NCBI GenBank assembly: GCA_007133745.1
Contig: SLMC01000181.1
Span: forward strand, 1 to 15,851
DNA length: 15,851 nucleotides
Direction of reading: 5' to 3'
Origin: Kiritimatiellia bacterium
GTDB taxonomy: Bacteria; Verrucomicrobiota; Kiritimatiellia; UBA8416; SLMC01
Positions 1 through 6,691 of this stretch are shown piece after piece. The position numbers and the translations under genes are program-made. Below the pieces are notes generated by a model that saw nothing but the letters and a program-made list of their open reading frames with translations, was not told the origin of the DNA and did no database searches. Position 1 is the first letter of the stretch, and the number at the start of each line of letters is the position of its first letter.

Positions 1-17
1 CCCCGGCTCTGTTGCAT

Positions 18-32
18 AACCCTTTCAGGGTT
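18..32. repeat. Short perfect hairpin downstream of the sugar transferase gene
   Basis: AACCCT (18-23) and AGGGTT (27-32) form a 6-bp stem around a 3-nt loop. It lies about 50 nt past the stop of the minus-strand gene ending at 80. No T-run follows in either direction, so it is not a convincing intrinsic terminator. The flanking sequence resembles short intergenic repeats I associate with uncultivated bacterial genomes, but only one copy is in this window. The rest of 1-79 shows nothing else. Confidence 0.35.
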
Positions 33-79
33 GGCGTTCAATCATCTTTCTTTGAATTTCGAACGGCGTGATTAAGGCG

Positions 80-1561
80 CTAGTAGGCGCCGTGCGCGAA
101 GAAAACGGCGTGAACCGTACGCAACAGGATTTTGAGGTCGAGAATCCAGTCGCGATTGCGGAGATAGTAGATGTCCATGACGCACATGTCCTGAAAATGA
201 ACCAGACTTCGGCCGGAGACCTGCCACAGACAGGTGAGCCCCGGCAAGCCGGCATGCCGGCCATAGTGCCAATCCTCGTAATAGCTTTCGAAATCGCGCC
301 GCGGCAGCGGACGCGGCCCGATCAGCGCCATGTCCCCCCGCGCCACGTTGATCAGTTGCGGAAGCTCGTCCAGACTGAATCGCCGCAGGACGCGTCCAAC
401 CGCCGTTACGCGCGGATCCCGCTTGATCTTGAACAGAGCGCCGTCCGATTCGTTGAACGCCTCGACCTGCGCCTGACATTCGGCGGCGGCCTCGAACATG
501 GTGCGAAATTTGTACATGGTGAACGGCACGCGATTGACACCGATGCGTTCCTGCTCAAACAGCGCCGACCCCCGGCTGGTCAGCCTGATGCACAGCGCTA
601 TGAGCAGCAACAGCGGCGACAGCGCAACCAGCATGACGGCCGCCGCGATTCTCCCCGGAATCCGGCGCAGACGATGACCCCTTCGACCGACGGACAGCGG
701 CGCTTCAAAATACACCAGCGGCGAATCGTAAAAGCGATCGGCGGCCACGCCTGCCCGACAGACCAGCGCGTCCAATTTGTCCGACAGCACGTGCGCAGGC
801 AGTTTCAACGCTTCGGTCATCTCGAGGAAAAGCATGATTTGCCCGATGGAAAGGGTCTTCTCGGCCAACACGATCGCATCCGCGCGGCAATCCGAGGCCT
901 GCCGCCGAATCGCGCGCAACGTCTGGTCGAACGGCTTGTCGCCGTCGAAACGGAGCCGAGCCGCGACACGCATGCCGTGCGGACGGGTGGCTTCGATCAG
1001 CGCGGCGATCGTATCGGCCTCCTTGCCGGTTCCGACCAGCAACGCGGCGCAAACGTCGAAGTCCCTCGTATTTCGGAGCCTGTTCAGCCCGCGCGTCAGC
1101 AGCGAACGAAACAGCAAACAGAACCCCGCATTGATCAGGATAAGCGTAAGAAACAAGCTGCGCGGATGAAAATCATTGCGCCGCAAGTACCAGTAGGCGT
1201 AAAAGACAAGAAGCGCTGTCACGTTGGCCGCCATCACGTCCCAGGCAATAGCGCGCGGCCGGAGAAATCGGCGGCCGGGATAAAGATCGCGCAGCGCATA
1301 GAGCACGCTCAGCGTAGCGCTCATGCCCAAAATAATGCGTGGCGCGCTGGCCACATAGAAAAGCTCGTAGTCCTCGGCCAACGCGCCCCCGCGCCCCACC
1401 CCCAGCAGCCGATTCAGCATGCCGAACAGCCGAATGCCCCAGTCGCTGTGGAAACGGATGAGCAGCGTGATGTAATACGCCGCCGCCAAGGCGAAAAAAT
1501 CGGAAGCCCAACAGAGAAGCTTCAGGCTGCCAATACGGCGATTTGGCACAGATGAAGACAT
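80..1561 (-). CDS. Polyprenyl glycosylphosphotransferase (exopolysaccharide sugar transferase)
   Basis: A 493-residue protein of the WcaJ/CpsE type. This family moves a sugar-1-phosphate from a nucleotide sugar to undecaprenyl phosphate at the inner membrane, the first step of exopolysaccharide or O-unit assembly. The N-terminal half has hydrophobic segments near residues 13-36, 67-90, 107-126 and 135-152, then a nucleotide-binding-like region with VGTGKEA from 176. A further membrane segment (304-326) leads into the catalytic domain: YKFRTM at 350, FSLDELPQL at 395 with the Asp-Glu pair 398-399, GDMALIGPRPLP at 409, GLPGLTCLWQVSGR at 438. The length is normal and the domain complete. The ATG at 1561 was chosen because the family's membrane start follows at once; the frame stays open upstream but there overlaps the 58-residue gene. 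The sugar substrate cannot be read from sequence. Confidence 0.92.
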   Translation of the reverse strand: MSSSVPNRRIGSLKLLCWASDFFALAAAYYITLLIRFHSDWGIRLFGMLNRLLGVGRGGALAEDYELFYVASAPRIILGMSATLSVLYALRDLYPGRRFLRPRAIAWDVMAANVTALLVFYAYWYLRRNDFHPRSLFLTLILINAGFCLLFRSLLTRGLNRLRNTRDFDVCAALLVGTGKEADTIAALIEATRPHGMRVAARLRFDGDKPFDQTLRAIRRQASDCRADAIVLAEKTLSIGQIMLFLEMTEALKLPAHVLSDKLDALVCRAGVAADRFYDSPLVYFEAPLSVGRRGHRLRRIPGRIAAAVMLVALSPLLLLIALCIRLTSRGSALFEQERIGVNRVPFTMYKFRTMFEAAAECQAQVEAFNESDGALFKIKRDPRVTAVGRVLRRFSLDELPQLINVARGDMALIGPRPLPRRDFESYYEDWHYGRHAGLPGLTCLWQVSGRSLVHFQDMCVMDIYYLRNRDWILDLKILLRTVHAVFFAHGAY

Positions 1562-1575
1562 ACGGGGTTTCTCGG

Positions 1576-1752
1576 CTACCCCTCCAGCGGCATCGGGTTG
1601 CAAAGATTCCTTTCGGCATCGGCTACGCGTCCGCAATTGAAGCATATGAACTTCGGCCGGCTCGCCAACGTCTTGATCTCCTCGAATTTCTTCTGGCTGA
1701 CCAATACGCACAAATGTCCGGAATGATCCCCTTTGCACACGTTTTCGCTCAT
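1576..1752 (-). CDS. 58-residue Cys-rich (probable zinc-ribbon-like) small protein
   Basis: This small ORF begins MSENVCKGDHSGHLC and continues with a second Cys cluster, FICFNCGR, and a last Cys in LCNPMPLEG. The five cysteines (6, 15, 37, 40, 51), with His10 and His13, suggest a small metal-binding fold. It has a strong ribosome binding site, AAGGAG on the minus strand (plus-strand 1761-1766), 8 nt before its ATG. Its stop lies 14 nt before the ATG of the sugar transferase, so the two are probably co-transcribed. It overlaps, in another frame, the artificial upstream extension of the sugar transferase reading frame. I recall similar short Cys-rich proteins in anaerobic bacteria but cannot name a family or function. 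A redox or regulatory role is inference. Confidence 0.75.
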   Translation of the reverse strand: MSENVCKGDHSGHLCVLVSQKKFEEIKTLASRPKFICFNCGRVADAERNLCNPMPLEG

Positions 1753-1902
1753 AACCGCGTCTCCTTATCCATGAACAGGACCGGCGTTGAGCGCGGAGCC
1801 AACCCGCCTTCATCGGCAAGCGCCCCGCGCCTGTTATCAAAACCTACTCGAACCCTAGCGTATGGGGCGCCTCCTCCGCAACCTAAAAAAACGGCGCTTA
1901 CG

Positions 1903-1918
1903 AAAACAGACCTGTTTT
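1903..1918. promoter_or_regulatory. Inverted repeat in the divergent guaB / Cys-rich-gene intergenic region
   Basis: AAAACAG (1903-1909) and CTGTTTT (1912-1918) are perfect inverted repeats separated by 2 nt, 8 nt upstream of the candidate guaB -35 box. The tiny loop argues against an RNA hairpin and fits an operator read as DNA. No regulator can be named. The T-run that follows could also make it a weak terminator in the plus direction. Confidence 0.35.
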
Positions 1919-1925
1919 TTTGCCC

Positions 1926-1954
1926 TTGACCGGAAAACGAAAAGTCTGTAGAAG
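1926..1954 (+). promoter_or_regulatory. Candidate sigma-70 promoter of guaB
   Basis: TTGACC (1926-1931), a 17-nt spacer and TAGAAG (1949-1954) fit a housekeeping promoter. It would give a 5' leader of about 80 nt before the guaB ATG at 2043. The -10 box matches the consensus at four of six positions. Confidence 0.4.
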
Positions 1955-2042
1955 TTCACTGGCAAAGGTATAACGAGAAGAGCGCCCGTCGTAAAGGTTC
2001 ATGCGTAGCGCTTGAAATCCAGAAAGAGAACAGGCCATTCCT

Positions 2043-3542
2043 ATGAAGAACAACCCCCATATCGACGCGTTCATGGCAAACTTTCCCTGCGAGGGACTGA
2101 CGTTCGACGACGTGTCGCTCGTCACGCGCTACGCCGATTTCCTGCCGGACGAAGCCGATACGCACAGCCGCTTGACCAGCCGCATTCAGGTCAGCCTGCC
2201 CTTCGCCAGCGCCGCCATGGATACCGTAACGGAAGCGGCCATGGCCATTGCCATGGCCCGGCTCGGCGGCATCGGCGTCATACACAAAAATCTTTCGGCT
2301 TCCCGGCAAGTCAAGCAAGTTCACGCCGTCAAGCATTACCTGAACGGCCTGATTCTGGATCCAATCGTCTTTCGCGTCGCGGACACGCTGGAAACCGTGC
2401 GTCAGGAAAAACGGCGCCGCGACATCGAGTTCAACGGATATCCCGTCCTGGACGAACACGACAAGCTGGCCGGAATCCTGACCTCCCGCGACATCAAGTT
2501 CACCTCGACATCCCAGGGCGGAGAAACCATCGACAAGCTCATGACACGCCAAGTCGTCACCGCCCCGTCCGGCACGACGCTCAAAGAGGCGTACGACATC
2601 ATGATGAACAAGCGTATCGGCAAATTGCCTTTGGTGGACGCCCAAGGCGCGCTGACGGGGCTCTACAGTCTAACCGACGTGAAAACACTGGTGGAAAACG
2701 CCCATCCCTTCTACAATCGCGACGCGCAGTACCGGTTGCGAGTGGCGGCGGCCGTAAGCCAAAACGATCACGCCCGCGTGGAACGGCTGGCCCAGGCGGA
2801 AGTCGACGTGATCGTGGTGGACAGCGCGCACGGCCATTCGCAAGGCATTCTGGACATGGTGCAATGGATTGCCAAGCATTATCCCGACATCGATATCGTG
2901 GGCGGAAACATCGCGACAGGGGAAGGCGCAATCGCCTTGCGCGACGCCGGCGCGCACGCGGTCAAGGTCGGCATCGGGCCGGGCTCCATTTGCACCACGC
3001 GCGTCGTCTGCGGGGTCGGCGTCCCGCAAATCAGCGCCGTGTACGATTGCAGCAAAGCGCTGCAAGGAACCATCCCGGTCATCGCCGACGGCGGCATTCG
3101 CCATTCAGGCGACGTGCCCAAGGCGCTGGCGGTCGGCGCCGATACGGTCATGCTGGGCTCCATCCTGGCCGGAACCGAGGAAAGCCCCGGCGAAAAAATT
3201 CTGCACGAGGGCCGACAATACGTCGTCTATCGCGGGATGGGCAGCCTCGCCGCGCTGCAACAGGCGCCCGGAAGCCGCGAACGGTATGGCCAGGATAAAA
3301 CACGCCTGAACGATCTCGTGCCCCAGGGCATCGAAGGCATTGTGCCCTACGCGGGCACGGTCGAAAAGGTGATGAATCAGTATGCGGGCGGATTGCGCGC
3401 GACGCTCGGATACTGCGGATGCCGAACCCTGCCGGATCTGCGGCAGCACGCCCGCTTCGTGCGCGTCTCCCCGGCCGGCGTCAGCGAAGCCCATCCGCAC
3501 GACGTCAAAATCATCAAGGAAGCGCCCAACTATCGGACATAG
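2043..3542 (+). CDS. guaB: IMP dehydrogenase
   Basis: A 499-residue, full-length IMP dehydrogenase, which oxidises IMP to XMP with NAD+, the committed step of GMP synthesis in the cytoplasm. The TIM barrel is interrupted by two CBS domains (about residues 112-222; SRDIKF at 148 and SLTDVKTLV at 209). The catalytic loop GIGPGSICTTR has the nucleophile Cys317. The IMP phosphate site IADGGIRHSGD starts at 348, GMGSLAAL at 398, and the mobile flap carries the Arg-Tyr dyad at 414-415. Bacterial IMPDHs normally have VPEG after the flap; here it is VPQG with Gln428, the residue type seen in eukaryotic enzymes, while Lys308 nine residues before Cys317 is of the bacterial type. The start is the first ATG of the frame and begins the usual N-terminus. 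No strong ribosome binding site is visible, and no clear terminator follows. Confidence 0.97.
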   Translation: MKNNPHIDAFMANFPCEGLTFDDVSLVTRYADFLPDEADTHSRLTSRIQVSLPFASAAMDTVTEAAMAIAMARLGGIGVIHKNLSASRQVKQVHAVKHYLNGLILDPIVFRVADTLETVRQEKRRRDIEFNGYPVLDEHDKLAGILTSRDIKFTSTSQGGETIDKLMTRQVVTAPSGTTLKEAYDIMMNKRIGKLPLVDAQGALTGLYSLTDVKTLVENAHPFYNRDAQYRLRVAAAVSQNDHARVERLAQAEVDVIVVDSAHGHSQGILDMVQWIAKHYPDIDIVGGNIATGEGAIALRDAGAHAVKVGIGPGSICTTRVVCGVGVPQISAVYDCSKALQGTIPVIADGGIRHSGDVPKALAVGADTVMLGSILAGTEESPGEKILHEGRQYVVYRGMGSLAALQQAPGSRERYGQDKTRLNDLVPQGIEGIVPYAGTVEKVMNQYAGGLRATLGYCGCRTLPDLRQHARFVRVSPAGVSEAHPHDVKIIKEAPNYRT

Positions 3543-3583
3543 CCACAGCGTCGCCAGGAAACAACCGCGTTCTCAAAGCGCTC

Positions 3584-3785
3584 TCATCCCGTGGGATAAT
3601 GGAATGGGGGAATGTTGGAATAATGATAGCAAGGCGAAGCGGTGATTGCCTCTGTCGAAAATGCTGCAACGCACTGCGCGAATGGCAGAAGAAAGACAAA
3701 GCGCCGTCCACTGGCTGTCAAAGCCTTCCAACATTCCAATCTTCCACTTTTCCATAATCCCATAATTCCATACGCTATGGGATGG
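3584..3785. repeat. Degenerate GGAATG-type repeat cluster with inverted flanks
   Basis: The left flank (about 3584-3620) is rich in GGAATG/GGATAATGG words. The right flank (about 3726-3785) carries the same words on the other strand (CATTCCAA, CATAATTCCAT, ending CTATGGGATGG). Both start, read inward, with a CATCCC-type word. The unrelated core between them (about 105 nt) has no credible ORF. The arrangement looks like a small non-autonomous or recombination-derived element downstream of guaB. There is no gene between 3543 and 3899. Confidence 0.55.
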
Positions 3786-3800
3786 TATTGAATCAAAAGC

Positions 3801-3889
3801 GTGTGGGCATGCGGATTTGGGAGTGTGCGAGTTTTCACCCGCACACTCACGCACCCACCCACACACTTACAAACAATCACGCCTCCAAT
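3801..3889 (-). repeat. 3'-flanking dispersed element, copy 1
   Basis: This ~88-bp stretch matches the reverse complement of 7450-7537 nearly end to end. The shared core GAGTTTTCACCCGCACACT is identical, and further shared blocks continue to ACAAACAATC and on to about 3889; the longest difference is a 4-nt gap. Inside is a palindrome GTGTGCG / CGCACAC with a 10-nt loop. It begins 10 nt beyond the stop codon of the minus-strand gene ending at 3900, and relative to that gene has the same orientation as copy 2 has to its upstream gene. Confidence 0.8.
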
Positions 3890-3899
3890 GTCTTGCTTT

Positions 3900-4763
3900 T
3901 TACTTCGTTTCCACAATCAGGACAGCGCCCTTTTGACGTTGCGCCCGGCCGTAGAAGTCCGCGACACATCGTTCGTTACGGGTAAACAGGCCCATGCCGC
4001 GAACATGCGGGGCCGTCGCATAGTGCCGAATGAATTTTTCGTCCAAAGTCATTTCGGCTTTGCTGCCCGCATCTCCATCGTTTACGGTCACCGTATGGCT
4101 GTTCAGCACGGCTTTAATAACGCCGTCCGCATACAGAAGGTCCTTAAGCAACTCATGCTCGGTCCCGTCGGGAGACGTCCATTTCTTCCCAGGCTGCGGA
4201 GCCACGGCCGACAGATTGCGCTCAGACCAGTTTTCGGTCGATTCCACAATGCACGCTTCCACTTCGCCCGGTCCGTTTTGCACCTCGCGCACATCCAATA
4301 CCAGCTTCCCCGAAAAACTTTGTCCCTCATATTTCTTGACGAACGCCCGCAAAGCAGCTCGATCGAAATCCAGCAGAAAAATCTCGGCCGATCCCCGGTC
4401 GATGTTCCGCGCGCGCAGCCGTGCCGCACTTCCCCCGGACGTGCTGTTTCGCACGGAAGAATGGTGCATGACCCGCGCATCGCGCGCCACCTCCAGTTCG
4501 ATCCGGTCGGACTTGCGAACAGCCGGCGCCGGAGCAACCGGCTCGGCCGGCGCAACGGCAACCGCAGGCTTTTCAGGAGCTGCTGGCGGCGGCGTCTCGG
4601 CAACAACCTGAGGCGTAACGACCGCCACCGCAGGAACGCCAGCCTCCGGGGCCCCGCCCTCGTAAACATGCTCCACTCGAATCGTGCCATGCACGCCGAT
4701 GCACCCCCAGGCCAACATCGACACCGCCACACATACCGCCCCGTTCCGCAACGCTTTTTTCAT
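3900..4763 (-). CDS. Exported protein with a DNRLRE/CBM96-like C-terminal domain
   Basis: A 287-residue protein. Residues 1-20 form a signal sequence (hydrophobic run AVCVAVSMLAWG) followed by Cys21; the box AWGC is not canonical for lipoproteins, so lipid anchoring is uncertain. Residues 40-83 are a low-complexity Pro/Ala/Val linker. Residues 85-287 look like a beta-rich domain of the DNRLRE type: IFLLDFDRAAL (a 'Y/FLKFDL'-like strand), then a strand-rich part with the family's W-S/T-E signature at 179-181, and a terminal strand VLIVETK. Such domains occur on secreted and surface proteins, some binding carbohydrate. The start at 4763 was chosen over an upstream ATG because AGGGGGT lies a few nt before it and the signal peptide then starts correctly. 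Divergent from the sigma-54 regulator. The domain call is by eye. Confidence 0.7.
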   Translation of the reverse strand: MKKALRNGAVCVAVSMLAWGCIGVHGTIRVEHVYEGGAPEAGVPAVAVVTPQVVAETPPPAAPEKPAVAVAPAEPVAPAPAVRKSDRIELEVARDARVMHHSSVRNSTSGGSAARLRARNIDRGSAEIFLLDFDRAALRAFVKKYEGQSFSGKLVLDVREVQNGPGEVEACIVESTENWSERNLSAVAPQPGKKWTSPDGTEHELLKDLLYADGVIKAVLNSHTVTVNDGDAGSKAEMTLDEKFIRHYATAPHVRGMGLFTRNERCVADFYGRAQRQKGAVLIVETK

Positions 4764-4837
4764 GCCGTACCCCCTACTGTTAACCCCGTTAATGACCACT
4801 GCTTTCGCCCGCCACCCGACGGCACACGATCTTTTAA

Positions 4838-4866
4838 ACACTATTGCAACCCTTGCGCCGTGTCAA
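4838..4866 (-). promoter_or_regulatory. Candidate sigma-70 promoter of the DNRLRE-like gene
   Basis: On the minus strand a perfect TTGACA (plus-strand 4861-4866) is followed after 17 nt by TAGTGT (4838-4843). This predicts a transcript starting near 4831 with a leader of roughly 68 nt. The -10 box is poor, the -35 box ideal. Confidence 0.5.
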
Positions 4867-4892
4867 GCGACGAAAACCAAATAATTTTGGTA

Positions 4893-4921
4893 TTGTCGAT
4901 TGTATCCGAATAAACTATGTT
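4893..4921 (+). promoter_or_regulatory. Candidate sigma-70 promoter of the sigma-54 activator gene
   Basis: TTGTCG (4893-4898), a 17-nt spacer and TATGTT (4916-4921) match the consensus at four of six positions each. The start codon would be about 33 nt past the predicted transcription start. This promoter lies back to back with the minus-strand promoter at 4838-4866. Confidence 0.4.
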
Positions 4922-4950
4922 TCAGAACGCTAAACGACACATTGCACAGG

Positions 4951-4962
4951 ATGGTGCACCAT
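4951..4962. promoter_or_regulatory. 12-bp perfect palindrome overlapping the start codon
   Basis: ATGGTGCACCAT is a perfect palindrome whose last AT is the first two bases of the start codon at 4961. The upstream ATG at 4951 is out of frame with the gene. It could be a DNA operator for autoregulation, or chance; as RNA it would hide the start only if two transcripts paired. Confidence 0.3.
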
Positions 4963-6382
4963 GATTCACCGAGTAATTTTGGCCGTCAGCGACAAACGGT
5001 TCCGGAATGAATTGCGAACCCTTTTCGATCAGTCCGACACGCTTGTGGAAAGCCTGAATACAGGTCGTCGGCTCTGGGAACACCTCTCCAGCGAGAGCGG
5101 CGACTTGATCGTGGTAAGCCAAGACCTCGTCGGCGAGGCGCAGCGGCTGGAAGTGCTGCGCGAACTGCCCGACGCCCCCGTTCTGGTGGTCGTTCAAGAT
5201 CAGCCGGATGCGAAAACGGAGGCCGTCTTGCTTGCGGCGGGCTGCGATGCCGTTCTGACTCGGGGCCTTTCCCGCGACGTGCTCAAACAGGCTCTTTCGG
5301 CTCTGCTCGAAAAGCGCGCGAAAATCCTTCAGGAATCCATAACGGCCAAGCGCATAACCGGAGCGGATCCGAGATTCACGGACTTTGTTTCGAAAAGCCC
5401 TTCCATGCATACCTTCATGAATGTCGTCATGCGCGTGGTTCAAAGCGATGTTTCCCTGTTTATTCTGGGAGAAACAGGGGTGGGCAAGGAACATCTTGCG
5501 CGAGCCATTCATGCGGAGGGCAAACGTTCCCAGGGCCCTTTCATCGCGGTGAACTGCGGCGCGCTGCCGGAATCGCTGCTCGAAAGCGAGTTGTTCGGAC
5601 ACGAACGCGGCGCGTTCACCGGCGCCACGCGCTCCCGGCGCGGATGGTTCGAGATGGCCCATAACGGCACGGTGTTCCTGGATGAAATCGGAGAACTCCG
5701 GCCCCATCTTCAAGTCAAGTTGCTGCGTGTGCTCCAAAATCGCGAAATCCAGCGCGTGGGCGGCGAACACCCGATCAAAGTCGACGTGCGCATCATGGCC
5801 GCCACCAATCGGCCCATAGAAAAGGACATGGAAAACGGAACGTTCCGCAAAGACCTGTTCTACCGGCTCAGCGTCGTCACTCTAACCGTCCCGCCCTTGC
5901 GCGAGCGCAAAGAAGACATTCCGGAACTCGTCGACAACTATATTCGCGTCTTCTCGTCCCGTATCGGAAAATATGTCGGCGGCATCGCGCCCGACGCCTT
6001 GGACGCGCTGATTCGCTACGCCTGGCCAGGCAATGTCCGCGAGCTGATTAACGTGATCGAACGGGGCGCCATTCTGAGCGAGAGCGAAACCATCACCCTG
6101 CAGGATTTGCCCCAAACCATCGGCAATCCGCTTCAGGGAGCCGACAACTACCGCCAAAGACTTGGCCAGCCGCACCTCGATTTCCCTTTCCGACCCGAAC
6201 TTCCATTGAAAAAGGCCCGACACCTTCTGTTGCAAGCGTTCGAACAAGCCTATTTGGAACATCATTTGCGTCAAACCAGCGGAAACATTCGCGCCACATC
6301 CCAAAAGGCGGGTATCCAACCGCGCGCGCTCTTCGACAAAATGAAACGCCTGCGCTTGCGCAAGGAAGATTATAAGCGCTAA
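4961..6382 (+). CDS. Sigma-54-dependent transcriptional activator with a pseudo-receiver domain
   Basis: A 473-residue NtrC-family protein. Residues 1-118 have the fold pattern of a response-regulator receiver, but the phospho-acceptor Asp position is Ser53 (DLIVVSQD), the switch Thr is lost and the conserved Lys is replaced by Arg101, so phosphorylation there is unlikely. The AAA+ domain is intact: Walker A GETGVGKE at 170-177 (Lys176), the sigma-54 contact loop GAFTGA at 217-222, Walker B FLDE ending at Asp241-Glu242, and RKDLFYRL and PLRERKEDIP further on. The C-terminus (about 416-473) is a Fis-type helix-turn-helix with recognition helix near 450-463. It should open promoters held by RNA polymerase-sigma-54. 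AGGA lies about 9 nt before the ATG. No histidine kinase is adjacent; targets are unknown. A strong terminator follows at 6464. Confidence 0.95.
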   Translation: MIHRVILAVSDKRFRNELRTLFDQSDTLVESLNTGRRLWEHLSSESGDLIVVSQDLVGEAQRLEVLRELPDAPVLVVVQDQPDAKTEAVLLAAGCDAVLTRGLSRDVLKQALSALLEKRAKILQESITAKRITGADPRFTDFVSKSPSMHTFMNVVMRVVQSDVSLFILGETGVGKEHLARAIHAEGKRSQGPFIAVNCGALPESLLESELFGHERGAFTGATRSRRGWFEMAHNGTVFLDEIGELRPHLQVKLLRVLQNREIQRVGGEHPIKVDVRIMAATNRPIEKDMENGTFRKDLFYRLSVVTLTVPPLRERKEDIPELVDNYIRVFSSRIGKYVGGIAPDALDALIRYAWPGNVRELINVIERGAILSESETITLQDLPQTIGNPLQGADNYRQRLGQPHLDFPFRPELPLKKARHLLLQAFEQAYLEHHLRQTSGNIRATSQKAGIQPRALFDKMKRLRLRKEDYKR

Positions 6383-6392
6383 CCGACTCCGC

Positions 6393-6416
6393 CACAAGGC
6401 GGGCTGACACCCGCAA
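6393..6416 (-). repeat. 23-nt GCGGG palindrome, copy A
   Basis: On the minus strand TGCGGGTGTCAGCCCGCC is followed by TTGTGG. It matches the pattern TGCGGG-YNNYA-GCCCGCCTTG of the copies at 6667 and 7543. It starts 10 nt after the stop codon of the sigma-54 activator. A second perfect 7-bp stem (6408-6414 with 6426-6432) overlaps it. Confidence 0.65.
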
Positions 6417-6463
6417 CCCAACTGTGCGGGTGGCTTCCTCGATTCTAATTCTTTCTCGCGAAC

Positions 6464-6489
6464 TCGGAACCTTTTGTTCCGATTTTTTT
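6464..6489 (+). terminator. Intrinsic terminator of the sigma-54 activator gene
   Basis: TCGGAAC (6464-6470) pairs perfectly with GTTCCGA (6476-6482) across a 5-nt loop and is followed by seven T (6483-6489). It lies 82 nt after the stop codon at 6382. This is the clearest terminator in the window. Confidence 0.85.
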
Positions 6490-6666
6490 AATATCGGCGC
6501 TCCAGATTCCTCTCTCGCCATTTTCCCCGCCTTTACGGCATGAAAGCCGAGTCCTTAAACTCTTAATATCCTATCACTTGCAACTATTTCGCCATTCAGC
6601 CGCGCTTTGGAACGGGATATGCAATATAGATCCGCGCGGTCAGTTTATGAAATTTGCCGATTTGGA

Positions 6667-6689
6667 TGCGGGCGTTAGCCCGCCTTGCG
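6667..6689 (+). repeat. 23-nt GCGGG palindrome, copy B
   Basis: TGCGGGCGTTAGCCCGCC followed by TTGCG: a 6-bp perfect stem (GCGGGC/GCCCGC) with a 4-nt loop and the conserved CCTTG tail. It lies just before the ATG at 6692 and falls inside the longer version of that reading frame, which makes an upstream start less likely. Confidence 0.65.
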
Positions 6690-6691
6690 TT

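Noticed and set aside
68..1555. 495-codon open frame on the plus strand opposite the sugar transferase
   Set aside because: It is antisense to a complete, motif-rich gene. Its product is Gln/Arg/His-rich without any domain, as expected from the complementary strand of GC-rich coding DNA.
1562..1840. N-terminal extension of the sugar transferase to 586 residues
   Set aside because: The extra 93 residues are Arg/Gly-rich, overlap the 58-residue gene in another frame and precede the true membrane start.
3584..3785. CRISPR-like array in the GGAATG repeat region
   Set aside because: The words are short, irregularly spaced and degenerate, with no constant repeat-spacer pattern and no cas gene.
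3801..4913. 370-codon plus-strand frame opposite the DNRLRE-like gene
   Set aside because: Its start lies in the dispersed repeat and the rest is antisense to a gene with a promoter, ribosome binding site and signal peptide.
6578..6691. Upstream part of the small basic ORF (starts at 6578 or 6647)
   Set aside because: It has no ribosome binding site and reads through the dispersed 23-nt palindrome, which argues that these codons are not coding.
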